A DNA stretch of 64,000 bases from Amycolatopsis saalfeldensis (GTDB taxonomy: Bacteria > Actinomycetota > Actinomycetes > Mycobacteriales > Pseudonocardiaceae). The notes beneath the pieces are model-generated. The model worked only from the letters and a program-made list of their open reading frames with translations. It had not been told where the DNA came from and did not search any database. Positions 34,803-44,275 of the stretch are shown in pieces; the stretch's first letter is position 1, and every line of letters begins with the position of its first letter. The position numbers and the translations under genes were made by a program. The stretch covers positions 1 through 64,000 of the forward strand of contig NZ_FOEF01000027.1 of assembly GCF_900110575.1 (NCBI RefSeq), written 5' to 3'.

Positions 34803-37511
34803 GTGCGACTGGTCCGCCTCGGGCAGCAGCCGTCGCGCGTCGCCGAAGACGTGCGGGCGGCGCTGGCTTCGCTCGGCCGCGGCAGCACCGTGATCGGCGG
34901 CGTCGCGCTGGTCGGCGCGCGCCCGGCCGGCGGCGACCGGGCCGTGGAAGCGGTGGTGGTGCTGCCGAAGGGCGTGCTGATCGTGATCGGCGTCGACCTG
35001 CCCGACCCGGCGCTGCGCCTCGAAGCCCCGCTCGGCGGCCCGTGGAAGGCCGACGGCTGGCCCCTGGTCCACGGCGACGACGCGGTCAACCCGGCCACGG
35101 AGGCGCTCGACCTTTCCCAGGAGTGCGAGCGGCGGATCGCGGAGCTGGCGCCCGGCACCGGCCCGGTCGGCACGATCATCGCGGTGGGCCCGTACGTCGA
35201 AACCGTCGACCAGCCGCCGGCCGACCTGGCCGGCCCGGTCCGCGTCCTGCACCCGACCCCCACCACCATGCTCGCCGCGACGGTCTCCCTCGCGACGGCC
35301 CGCCGCCCGCGCTCGCTGGACCAGGCCCGCGCCCTGATCACCGCCTTCGCCCCGGACGCCCCGGAACTACCGGACGACATCCTGCTGGGCGAGGGTTTCG
35401 TCCGCTACACCGACGACTCCCCCATGCCGCCGGAGAACCGGGCGTCCTCTGTGGCCACTGCGACCGGACGGGCGGCTGCTGCCTCTGGACCATCCGCCCC
35501 GGCTGCGTCATCGGGGGTCCCGGCTGCGGCTCCCCCGGTCGCGCCCGCTGCGGCGGGCCCGGCGACGCCGCCGGCGGGTGGGGCTCCGCCGACCGTCCCG
35601 ATGTCCCATCCGGACAGATTCACCGCGGCCCGGCCGAAGATCACCTCGGTACCGCCTCCGCCACCGGTTCTCCCGACGATCGCGCCGGTCCCGCACATCG
35701 CCCCGGCCACCGTTCCGCCTTCCCCCGGCACGACTGCCCCCGGCACTGGTGCGGCCGATCCGGCTTCCCCCGGGGCGATGGGTTCCTCTTCCCCTGAACC
35801 GACGGCAACCGGCGTCACTTTCCCCGGAGCCACGGGTGCCACTCCCCCTGGCTCAACCGGCGCCGCTCCTCCCGGAGCCATGGACGCCACGCCTTATGGC
35901 GCGATGGGTGCCGCCTCCCCCGGAGCGACGGGCGCTGCGTCCCCCAGTACCACGACAACCGGTGCCGCTTCCGCCGGCGCAACGGGTTCCCCTTTCCCTG
36001 CCCCGACTGCGACTGGTGCCACTTCCCCTGGCGCCGGGCGTGGGTCGGTGGGTGGGGCTGCTCCCGCTGCTCGGAGCGGGGCGCCGGTCTTCCCCGGTGC
36101 GGGCGCCACCACCTCGCCGTCAGCGGAGGCGGGGCCACCCAGCCGGTCGGCTGCACCTTCCCCCGCGGCAGCCGCAGGAACCGATGAGATCTCGGCCAGG
36201 CTCGCCGATGAGCCGACCGAGTCCGTCGCCTCGCCGGGACGGCCCGGTCCGTCCACATCGGGCAGTGCTGCCGGCACGGCCGGTTCCTCGGCGGACAGTG
36301 AAGCGGTCACCGAAGCCATGGCATCGCCGCCGCGGTCCGCCGGGGCCGCGTCCCTGCCGGTGGCGAAACCTGGGCCGAGGCCGATGGCTCCGCCGTCTGG
36401 GAGCAGTCCGCACCAGGCGGCCGCAGGCCCAGGAGCGGCAACCGGCGCCGGGGCGGCAACAACGGCGGGCACCGGAACCGCGCCAGGCAGAGGAGCAGCG
36501 GCAGGCACTGGAACGGCAGCGAGCGCGGGCGCTGCAGCGCGCACGGGAACGGCGGCCAGCACAGGCGCTGCAGCAAACGCGGGCGCGGGCGCGGGCGCTG
36601 CAGCACACGAGGGCGCGGGCACTGCAGCACACACGGGAACAACGACGGGCACTGGCGCTGCGGCACGCACGGGAACGACAGCGGGCACAGCCACCGGAGC
36701 AGCAGGCGCGGGACCAGCGGGCGCGGGCACTGCAGCACACCCGGGAACGACAGCGGGCACAGGCGCTGCAGCACGCACGGGAGCAGCAGGCACAGGCACC
36801 GGGGCAGGCACCGGAGCAGGAGGTGCGGGACCAGCAGGCGCGGGCGCGGCGGCAACACCGCCGCCGAATGGTGGTTCCGGCAAGCAGTCGCGGACGGTGC
36901 GGTGGTTGCCGCTCGGGGCTATCGGGCTGTTGGTGGTGCTGTTGGTCACCGCGGTGGTGATCGCGGCTACCGGGGGTGGTGGGGACAGTGGGCAGACCGC
37001 GGCGCCGCCGGCGAGTTCCCAGGCCGTGGCCCCGAATCCGCCGGCGTCCCGTGCTCCGGTGTCCAGCGCGCCGGCGCCGAGCCTGACGTTCGAGGTGCGC
37101 GCGGGCAGCGGCGACCAGCGGTGCGCGTCGCACGCGTTCGGTGATGTGCAGGCGAGCTTGCAGCAGACGAGCTGCGTCGGCGTCCAGCGGGCGAGCTACA
37201 CGGCCGAGGTCGACGGGCGCGCGGCCGCGGTGACCGTGGCCGTCGTCGCGTTCCCCGATGCCGCGCAGGCCTCGCACTTCAAGGACGTGGCCGACACGCC
37301 GGGCAGCGGCGGTATCATCGACGTCGCCACCGAGACCGGCAAGTGGCCGGGCCCCGCACCGCAGTTCGACGGCGCCGCCTACACCAGCAAGATCGAGGGC
37401 AACGGCGTGCGGCTGGTGCAGGCGGTCTGGCTCCCGGGACCGTCCACTTCGGACGATCCCGGCCTCGCCCGCGCCGCGAAGGGCGCGCTCGACCTGGTGC
37501 TGCCGAGCTGA
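34803..37511 (+). CDS. Large single-pass membrane protein with degenerate nuclease-like N-terminus and Ala/Gly/Thr/Pro linker
   Basis: This protein of about 902 residues has three parts. Residues 1-200 are a folded cytoplasmic domain; VEAVVVLPKGVLIVIGVDLP...GPWKADG and HGDDAVNPATEA recall the NERD nuclease-related fold, but the catalytic lysine/glutamate set is not apparent. Residues about 215-690 are a low-complexity linker of GATGAxPPG and GTAAxTG repeats. A transmembrane helix (about 701-721, LPLGAIGLLVVLLVTAVVIA) is followed by an external domain of about 170 residues with two cysteines (RCASHAF and TSCVG). GTG at 34803, six bases after AGGAGGG. I recognise no function. The linker shows poor GC at third codon positions, unlike the two ends. 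Confidence 0.7.
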   Translation: MRLVRLGQQPSRVAEDVRAALASLGRGSTVIGGVALVGARPAGGDRAVEAVVVLPKGVLIVIGVDLPDPALRLEAPLGGPWKADGWPLVHGDDAVNPATEALDLSQECERRIAELAPGTGPVGTIIAVGPYVETVDQPPADLAGPVRVLHPTPTTMLAATVSLATARRPRSLDQARALITAFAPDAPELPDDILLGEGFVRYTDDSPMPPENRASSVATATGRAAAASGPSAPAASSGVPAAAPPVAPAAAGPATPPAGGAPPTVPMSHPDRFTAARPKITSVPPPPPVLPTIAPVPHIAPATVPPSPGTTAPGTGAADPASPGAMGSSSPEPTATGVTFPGATGATPPGSTGAAPPGAMDATPYGAMGAASPGATGAASPSTTTTGAASAGATGSPFPAPTATGATSPGAGRGSVGGAAPAARSGAPVFPGAGATTSPSAEAGPPSRSAAPSPAAAAGTDEISARLADEPTESVASPGRPGPSTSGSAAGTAGSSADSEAVTEAMASPPRSAGAASLPVAKPGPRPMAPPSGSSPHQAAAGPGAATGAGAATTAGTGTAPGRGAAAGTGTAASAGAAARTGTAASTGAAANAGAGAGAAAHEGAGTAAHTGTTTGTGAAARTGTTAGTATGAAGAGPAGAGTAAHPGTTAGTGAAARTGAAGTGTGAGTGAGGAGPAGAGAAATPPPNGGSGKQSRTVRWLPLGAIGLLVVLLVTAVVIAATGGGGDSGQTAAPPASSQAVAPNPPASRAPVSSAPAPSLTFEVRAGSGDQRCASHAFGDVQASLQQTSCVGVQRASYTAEVDGRAAAVTVAVVAFPDAAQASHFKDVADTPGSGGIIDVATETGKWPGPAPQFDGAAYTSKIEGNGVRLVQAVWLPGPSTSDDPGLARAAKGALDLVLPS
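36430..36860 (+). repeat. 30-bp tandem repeat tract inside the membrane-protein linker
   Basis: Units around GCGGGCGCTGCAGCACACACGGGAACGGC recur about every 30 bases, with GCTGCAGCAC at many unit centres. All three forward frames stay open. In the annotated frame third positions are only about half G or C, whereas the frame giving Gln/Arg/Ala/Leu/Glu-rich helices is richer. Confidence 0.75.
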
Positions 37512-37514
37512 GCG

Positions 37515-38909
37515 TCAGAGCCCGTACGCCTCCAGCAGCCGCAGCCACACCTCGCTGATCGTCGGGAAAGCGGGCACGGCGTGCCACAGCCGGTCCAGCG
37601 GCACCTCGCCGACGACGGCGATGGTCGCCGAGTGCAGCAGCTCGGCCACGTCCGGGCCGACGAACGTCACCCCGAGCACCACCCCGCGCTCGGTGTCGAC
37701 GACCATGCGCGCCTTGCCCTGGTACCCGTCCGCGTGCAGGGACGAGCCGGCCACCGCGATGTCGATGTCCACCACGCGGTCGGCCGAGCCCTCGCGCGCC
37801 TCGGTGAGCCCGACGGACGTCACCTCCGGGTCGGTGAACACCACCTGCGGCACGGCGTGGTGGTCGGCCGTCGCGCTGTAACGGCTCCACGGTTCCGTCG
37901 AGATCTCCTCGCCCCGGGCGCGGGCCGCGACGCTGTCGCCGGCGACGCGCGCGGCGTACTTGCCCTGGTGCGTCAGCAGCGCGCGGCCGGTGACGTCGCC
38001 GGCCCCGTACAGCCAGCCACCGTCCACGGCGGACACCCGGCCACTCTCGTCGACGGCGAGCGGGGCGTCGGTGGGCAGGCCGAGCACGTCGAGGCCGACG
38101 TCGCCGGTCGCCGGGGCCCGGCCGGTGGCGACCAGCAGCTCGTCGACCACCAGCTGCTCACCGTCGGCCAGGGTGAGCGAGGCGCCGCCGTCCACAGCGG
38201 ACACCTCGCGGATGCCGGACATGGTGTGCACGAAGACGCCTTCCTCGCGCAGACCGCCGAGCAGCAGGTCACCCGCGAATGACGGCAGCTTCGGCAGCGG
38301 GCGCTCGCCGGTGATCACCAGGTGCACCTCGGCGCCGAGCCGGGCCCACGCCTGCGCCATCTCGACGCCGACCACCCCGCCGCCGAGCACGCCGAGGCGC
38401 GCGGGCACCGCGGACGCCGACGTGGCCTCGCGCGAGCCCCACGGCCGGATCGTGTCGAGCCCCGGGATCGAGGGCGACCGGGGGACGCTGCCGGTGCAGA
38501 CGATCACCGCGTGGCGGGCGGTGAGCACCTGGTCCTCGCCCACCGTCACCTCACGCTCGCCGGTGATCCGGCCGTGGCCGCGCACCGGCTCGATGCCCGC
38601 GCCGCGCGCCCAGCCCACCTGCCCGGCGTCGTCGCCCTTGCCGGTGAACCAGTCCCGCCGGGCGAACACCTGCGCCGGGTCGAGCGCGCCGGCGACGGGC
38701 ACGCCGGGCACCCGCTTGGCCGCGGCGAGCAGGTTTCCCGGGCGCAGCAACGCCTTGCTCGGAATGCAGGCCCAGTAGGAGCACTCCCCGCCGAACAGCT
38801 CGTGCTCGACGAGCGCCACCTTCAGCCCGCCCTTGGCGGCGCGTTCGGCGGCCACCTCGCCGACCGGTCCGGCCCCGATCACCACAACGTCGAAAGTCTG
38901 TCCTGACAT
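37515..38909 (-). CDS. Class I pyridine nucleotide-disulfide oxidoreductase
   Basis: This 464-residue FAD enzyme resembles dihydrolipoamide dehydrogenase and mercuric/mycothione reductases. The N-terminal GAGPVGEVAAERAAKGG binds FAD. The redox pair Cys43-x4-Cys48 is in GECSYWACIPSKAL. The NAD(P) site is LGGGVVGVEMAQAWARLGAEV, and the C-terminal proton-relay motif is HAVPAFPTISE. It lacks an extra domain. The true substrate (lipoamide, mycothione, quinone or other) cannot be told. ATG at 38909. It diverges from the Lsr2-like gene. Confidence 0.88.
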   Translation of the reverse strand: MSGQTFDVVVIGAGPVGEVAAERAAKGGLKVALVEHELFGGECSYWACIPSKALLRPGNLLAAAKRVPGVPVAGALDPAQVFARRDWFTGKGDDAGQVGWARGAGIEPVRGHGRITGEREVTVGEDQVLTARHAVIVCTGSVPRSPSIPGLDTIRPWGSREATSASAVPARLGVLGGGVVGVEMAQAWARLGAEVHLVITGERPLPKLPSFAGDLLLGGLREEGVFVHTMSGIREVSAVDGGASLTLADGEQLVVDELLVATGRAPATGDVGLDVLGLPTDAPLAVDESGRVSAVDGGWLYGAGDVTGRALLTHQGKYAARVAGDSVAARARGEEISTEPWSRYSATADHHAVPQVVFTDPEVTSVGLTEAREGSADRVVDIDIAVAGSSLHADGYQGKARMVVDTERGVVLGVTFVGPDVAELLHSATIAVVGEVPLDRLWHAVPAFPTISEVWLRLLEAYGL

Positions 38910-39055
38910 GGGTTCAGCGCACACCACCACGCGGCTTCGCGCAAGCCAGCGGCTATTCTCGTCAGACAGCTGCAAGAAAACCGGCGGCACCGGGGGGAGC
39001 CGGGGCGTCGCCGTGCCGGTTGCACGCATGACCACGATCGAGCACGGGAGGCTTC

Positions 39056-39745
39056 ATGGCCAGGAACACTGCTGTCCGCGTTCTGGACGACCTGACCGGC
39101 GGCCCGGCGGCCCAGACCGTCGGCTTCGGCCTCGACGGCGTCGAGTACGACATCGACCTCACCTCCGCGAACGCGGCCGCACTGCGCAAGATTCTGAGCC
39201 GGTACGCGGAGGCGGCCCGTCGCGTCGGCGGGCGGAAGCAGCGGCCGCGTTTCGTGCCGGGTGCGAAGAAACCTGCGGCTGGGGCGGGGAAGCGTGCGAC
39301 GAAGGTTGCGGGGGCGAAGGCCACCCCAGCCAAGAGGACTCGAGCCAAGAGCACTGCGGCCAAGGCCGCTGCGCCGAAGGCTGCCGCGAAGAGCGGTGCT
39401 GCGAAAGCAACCACGAAGGCCGCTACGCCGAAGTCAGCCGCGAAGGGCGGCACGACGAGGGCGGCTGCGAAGACCACTGCCAAGGCCGCGTCGCCGAAGG
39501 CCGCGAAAGCCACCGCGCCTAGGTCAGCTCCGGCGAAGACTTCGGCCACGAGGGCGGCTGCGGCAAAGGCTTCGGCAGTGAAGGCCGCTCCGGCGAAGGC
39601 AACCGCGAAGACCGCGGCGAAAACAGCTCCGGCGAAGACAGCCACGGCGAAGGCGGCTCCGGCCAAAACCACTGCGAAGGCGGCTGCGAAGCCCCGTCGC
39701 GCGGTGGCGGAGGTTCCGGCGGTCAAGTTCTCCGCGAGCGAGTGA
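39056..39745 (+). CDS. Lsr2 N-terminal domain fused to a histone H1-like Lys/Ala tail
   Basis: This 229-residue protein starts with an Lsr2 dimerisation domain (residues 1-65): VRVLDDLTGGPAAQTVGFGLDGVEYDIDL...AARRVGG, matching Lsr2 family residues closely. The usual C-terminal AT-hook DNA-binding domain (RGR-containing helix pair) is missing. Instead, from about residue 75, there are about 155 residues of basic low complexity, AKSTAAKAAAPKAAAK-type, like histone H1 or the tail of mycobacterial HupB. It probably binds DNA non-specifically and bridges it through the Lsr2 part. Start: ATG with GGGAGG upstream. A hairpin follows at 39747-39763. Confidence 0.85.
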   Translation: MARNTAVRVLDDLTGGPAAQTVGFGLDGVEYDIDLTSANAAALRKILSRYAEAARRVGGRKQRPRFVPGAKKPAAGAGKRATKVAGAKATPAKRTRAKSTAAKAAAPKAAAKSGAAKATTKAATPKSAAKGGTTRAAAKTTAKAASPKAAKATAPRSAPAKTSATRAAAAKASAVKAAPAKATAKTAAKTAPAKTATAKAAPAKTTAKAAAKPRRAVAEVPAVKFSASE

Positions 39746-39746
39746 C

Positions 39747-39763
39747 CCGGGGCTGAACCCCGG
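39747..39763 (+). terminator. Short hairpin after the Lsr2-H1 gene
   Basis: CCGGGG-CTGAA-CCCCGG lies two bases beyond the stop codon at 39745. It is a small but fully paired 6-bp stem, without a T-run, between convergent genes. Confidence 0.4.
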
Positions 39764-39849
39764 AAACAGCGCCGGAAACCGCGCCGCAGACCGGAAACGG
39801 CAAACGCCCGGAGAAGGGCTCTCGCTGGTCCGGCCGGTGCGGTCCGGGG

Positions 39850-40581
39850 TCAGGGTTGGCGTTGCCGGCCGTCGGTGTGCCAGGCGTCGTAGTGGTAGCG
39901 GGTGTGCAGCAGGGTGCGCTGGCTGTCCAGCTCGGCCGGGGAAGGCGGGCGCGGTTCGAGTGGGCCGAGCAGCGAAACGGCGGCCGCGCGGACCACGGAT
40001 TCGACTTCGCCCTCGGCGAACGACAGGCCGTGGCCGGACAGTGAGGCGACGGGGCTGCGGTGGGAGTCCAGCGGTTTCGGGTCCGGCGGCGGGCCGGTGA
40101 GGTACGCGCCGACGCGCGAAGGGTCCGTGTCGATCAGCAGGGTCGAGTGCGCCAGCAGACCGCCCTTGGTCCGGAAGACCGCGAAGCCGCACAGCTTCTG
40201 CGTGCCCACGAACAGGCCGCGCTCGCCCAGGTTCGGCGTCAGGCCCAGTTTCTCCACCGCCGCCGACATGACCAGGCCCAGCATTTCCAACGGGCGGGGC
40301 GGCGGGCCCGGCAGCACCAGGGTCACGTTCAGGTTCCCCGGGTCGTGGAAGACCGTGCCGCCGCCGCTCGCGCGGCGCAGGATCGGGACGCCGTCACGCG
40401 CGCACTCCGCGACGCGCACTTCCCGCGCTACCTTCTGGCCTCGCCCGACGACAACGCACACCGGGTTTCGCCACAGCCACAGCACCGGTGCCGAAGGCGC
40501 CACCCGCAGCAGCGCCTCGTCGAACGCCAGGTTCTCGGTCGGCTCGGCGAATTCGGCGCGTATATCCGACCCGCCGTTCAC
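39850..40581 (-). CDS. Lipoate-protein ligase A-like protein
   Basis: This 243-residue enzyme belongs to the biotin/lipoate ligase family. RRASGGGTVFHDPGNLNVT is the lipoate/acyl-binding motif, and GTQKLCGFAVFRTKGGLLAHSTLLID carries the catalytic lysine region. It may attach lipoate or octanoate to E2 subunits or to GcvH; ligase, octanoyl-transferase and amidotransferase members are not separable by eye. Its GTG start lies just after the pntB stop, suggesting one transcript. aceE in this window shows the cell uses a lipoyl enzyme. Confidence 0.8.
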   Translation of the reverse strand: MNGGSDIRAEFAEPTENLAFDEALLRVAPSAPVLWLWRNPVCVVVGRGQKVAREVRVAECARDGVPILRRASGGGTVFHDPGNLNVTLVLPGPPPRPLEMLGLVMSAAVEKLGLTPNLGERGLFVGTQKLCGFAVFRTKGGLLAHSTLLIDTDPSRVGAYLTGPPPDPKPLDSHRSPVASLSGHGLSFAEGEVESVVRAAAVSLLGPLEPRPPSPAELDSQRTLLHTRYHYDAWHTDGRQRQP

Positions 40582-40594
40582 AGTGCCTTGAGAT

Positions 40595-41979
<1,385 letters not shown>

Positions 41980-41983
<4 letters not shown>

Positions 41984-42288
41984 TTTTCGTCCTCCTCACC
42001 GGGTGCGGGCTTCTTCGCCTTGAACATCGCCAGCATCCGGTCGGTGACGAGGAAGCCGCCGACCACGTTGATGGTGCCGAACGCGATGGCGATCACCAGC
42101 AGGATCTTGTTGAGCACCCCGTCCACGCCCAGCCCCAGCACGACCAGCCCGCCGAGCAGGACGATGCCGTGGATGGCGTTGGTGCCGGACATCAGCGGGG
42201 TGTGCAGGGTGTTCGGCACCTTCGAAATCACCGTGAAGCCCACAAAACCCGCGAGCACGAGCACGGCCAGGTTCTCCACCAGCGTCAC
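41980..42288 (-). CDS. pntAb: NAD(P) transhydrogenase subunit alpha, membrane part
   Basis: This 102-residue protein has three to four helices: VLVLAGFVGFTVISKVPNTLHTPLMSGTNAIHGIVLLGG, the domain II signature with the conserved HTPLMSGTNAIHG segment. It supplies part of the proton channel. Its genes are split as in many bacteria (alpha1, alpha2, beta). It overlaps its neighbours by four bases on each side. Confidence 0.93.
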
Positions 42289-43391
42289 GATGCGCTCCCT
42301 TCGCGCCCGGCCACATTGGCCCCGGCGACGACCTCGTCGGAGAAGTCGAGTTTCAGCTCGCCTTCGGTGGTGACCAGGAGTTCGAGCAGCTCCGTGACGT
42401 TGCGGGCGTACAGCTCGCTCGCGTGGGTCGGCATCCCGGACGGCACGTTGAGCGGGGCGCTGATCGTGACGTCGTGCTCGACGACGTCCTCTCCGGGCCG
42501 GCTCAGCTCGCAGTTGCCGCCGCTCTCCCCGGCCAGGTCGAGCACCACCCCGCCGGCGGGCATGCCCTTCACGGCGTCGGCGGTGACCAGGGTCGGCGCC
42601 TTCCGCCCGGGCACCAGCGCGGTGGTGATGACCACGTCGAACTTCGTGATGGCCTCGGTGAGCCGCCGTTGCTGCTCGGCGCGCTCCTCGGCGGTGAGCT
42701 CCCGCGCGTACCCGCCCTCGCCGACGGCTTCGATGCCGAGGTCGAGGAACTTCGCGCCGATCGAGCGCACCTGCTCCCCCACCTCGGGCCGCACGTCGTA
42801 CCCGGTGGTCTGCGAGCCGAGCCGCTTGGCCGTGGCGAGCGCCTGCAGGCCCGCGACGCCGGCGCCGAGCACCAGCACCTTCGCCGGCGGCACGGTGCCG
42901 GCCGCGGTGGTCAGCATCGGGAAGAACCGGGTGAACTTCTCCGCGGCGAGCAGCACCGCGCGGTAGCCGGAAACACTGCTCTGCGAAGACAGCGCGTCCA
43001 TCGCCTGCGCCCGTGAGATCCGGGGCACGGCCTCCATCGCGAACGCGCGCACGCCGGCCCGCTCAAGCGCGGCAATGCCTTCGGGGTCGCCGCGTGGATC
43101 AAGGAATCCGATCAGGACGGTGCCCGTTTTCAGCTTGCCGACCTCGGTTTCGGACGGCGGGGCGACCTTCAGCACGACGTCGGCCGCCCAGGCGTCGCCG
43201 AGTTCGGCGCCGGCCTGCACGTACGCGTCGTCCGCCAGCTGCGCGCCGGCCCCGGCCCCGGGTTCGACCACCACCCGGAGGCCTCGCTGGGCCAGCCGGG
43301 CCACCAGCTTCGGCACCATCGCGACCCGGCGCTCCCCGGGCCGGGACTCCGCGACCACCCCGACCGTCAGCCGGTTTCCGCTCTCCGCCAC
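42285..43391 (-). CDS. pntAa: NAD(P) transhydrogenase subunit alpha, NAD-binding part
   Basis: This 368-residue soluble subunit binds NADH (domain I). Landmarks are GVVAESRPGERRVAMVP, SSQSSVSGYRAVLLAAEKFTRFFPML, the Rossmann motif VLVLGAGVAGLQALATAKRLG and VVITTALVPGRKAPTLV. I choose the GTG at 43391, with GAGGAGGT four bases upstream; the ORF extends 16 codons more. It is the first gene of the pnt operon, with lplA-like following. The operon helps make NADPH for the fatty-acid pathway elsewhere in this window. Confidence 0.94.
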   Translation of the reverse strand: MAESGNRLTVGVVAESRPGERRVAMVPKLVARLAQRGLRVVVEPGAGAGAQLADDAYVQAGAELGDAWAADVVLKVAPPSETEVGKLKTGTVLIGFLDPRGDPEGIAALERAGVRAFAMEAVPRISRAQAMDALSSQSSVSGYRAVLLAAEKFTRFFPMLTTAAGTVPPAKVLVLGAGVAGLQALATAKRLGSQTTGYDVRPEVGEQVRSIGAKFLDLGIEAVGEGGYARELTAEERAEQQRRLTEAITKFDVVITTALVPGRKAPTLVTADAVKGMPAGGVVLDLAGESGGNCELSRPGEDVVEHDVTISAPLNVPSGMPTHASELYARNVTELLELLVTTEGELKLDFSDEVVAGANVAGREGSAS

Positions 43392-43506
43392 GCGACCTCC
43401 TCGACCTTGAGGATCATCGATCTCCGCGATTTCTACCACGTGCGAAGGAGAGTCCCTAGCCGCTTGAGACGCATTTCGCGTCAGCAGACGGGTGAGCGGC
43501 CGCCCG

Positions 43507-44181
43507 TCAGGCGGACGGCTTCCAGCGGGGCACGCCGAGCAGGATCAGCCGCAGCCGCTTCTGGGCGACGTCGATCGTGCGCGCGTCCGCCGCCGCGTCG
43601 CCGTCGCGGACTTCCAGCAGTTCGACGACCGTCGCGAGCATCGCCGTGACGATCAGGTCGGCCAGGATGTAGAGGTCCTCGGACGGCCATTCCCGCAGGT
43701 GGTCGAACCGGGCGAGGTCGATCGCCAGCTCGCTGGAGAACAGCTTCAGCTCGACGGCGATGGCCCGCGCGACCGGGCCGGTGCCGCTGTAGCGCTCGCG
43801 CGTGAGGAACCGGAAGTGGTCCTCCCGGGCGCGGACGTGTTCGTACAGCGTGCGCACCGAGGCCTGGATCATCCGCCGGTAGCTGTTCCGGTCGGTCCGC
43901 GCGGAGCGGATCATGCCGCGCAGGGTCCGCGTCGCCTCCTCGACCAGCGCGACGCCCAACTCCTCCATCGACGCGAAATGCCGGTAGAACGCCGTGGGCA
44001 CGATGCCCGCGCGCTTGGTGACCTCACGCAGCGACAGACTGGCGAACCCGCGGTCGGCCAGCAGCTCCAGCGCGGCGTCGAGCAGCGCCTGGCGGGTCCG
44101 CTGCTTGCGCTCCTGCCTGGTCACCGGCTCTTCGACTCCCACCACGTCCGGCAGCGTACTGACGGCTTCGTCATGGCACAC
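43507..44181 (-). CDS. TetR family regulator, probably of fatty-acid desaturation
   Basis: This 224-residue repressor has a TetR helix-turn-helix (about 25-68: RQALLDAALELLADRGFASLSLREVTKRAGIVPTAFYRHFASMEELGVAL). The rest is an all-helical ligand domain. It diverges from the desaturase operon across 94 bases. The position and the palindrome there suggest that it senses an acyl-CoA, like DesT in Pseudomonas. GTG start with AGGTGA eight bases upstream. Confidence 0.85.
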   Translation of the reverse strand: MCHDEAVSTLPDVVGVEEPVTRQERKQRTRQALLDAALELLADRGFASLSLREVTKRAGIVPTAFYRHFASMEELGVALVEEATRTLRGMIRSARTDRNSYRRMIQASVRTLYEHVRAREDHFRFLTRERYSGTGPVARAIAVELKLFSSELAIDLARFDHLREWPSEDLYILADLIVTAMLATVVELLEVRDGDAAADARTIDVAQKRLRLILLGVPRWKPSA

Positions 44182-44236
44182 GTCACATCACCTCGCTCTC
44201 GCGTTGACAGCACACCCGGCCATGCCCCCACACTAG

Positions 44237-44258
44237 TGAGTGTACAGATGTGCACTCA
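44237..44258. promoter_or_regulatory. Candidate TetR operator for the desaturase operon
   Basis: TGAGTGTAC-N4-GTGCACTCA is an inverted repeat with eight of nine positions matching, 18 bases before the reductase start codon. It also overlaps TTGAGT on the minus strand, a possible -35 for the TetR gene, so binding could repress both directions. A clear -35, TTGACA, lies further upstream at 44204-44209 but without a -10 at the right distance. Confidence 0.5.
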
Positions 44259-44275
44259 AACTTCTGGAGGGCGTG

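Noticed and set aside
36430..36860. CRISPR array
   Set aside because: Repeats are contiguous, degenerate and GC-rich, with no unique spacers and no cas genes.
35578..36960. Plus-strand 460-codon alternative frame in the membrane-protein gene
   Set aside because: It lacks the TM helix and Cys domain that the annotated frame joins correctly at both ends. Kept only as an observation about the linker.
39056..39745. Simple histone-like HU/HupB
   Set aside because: The N-domain is of Lsr2 type, not the HU fold.
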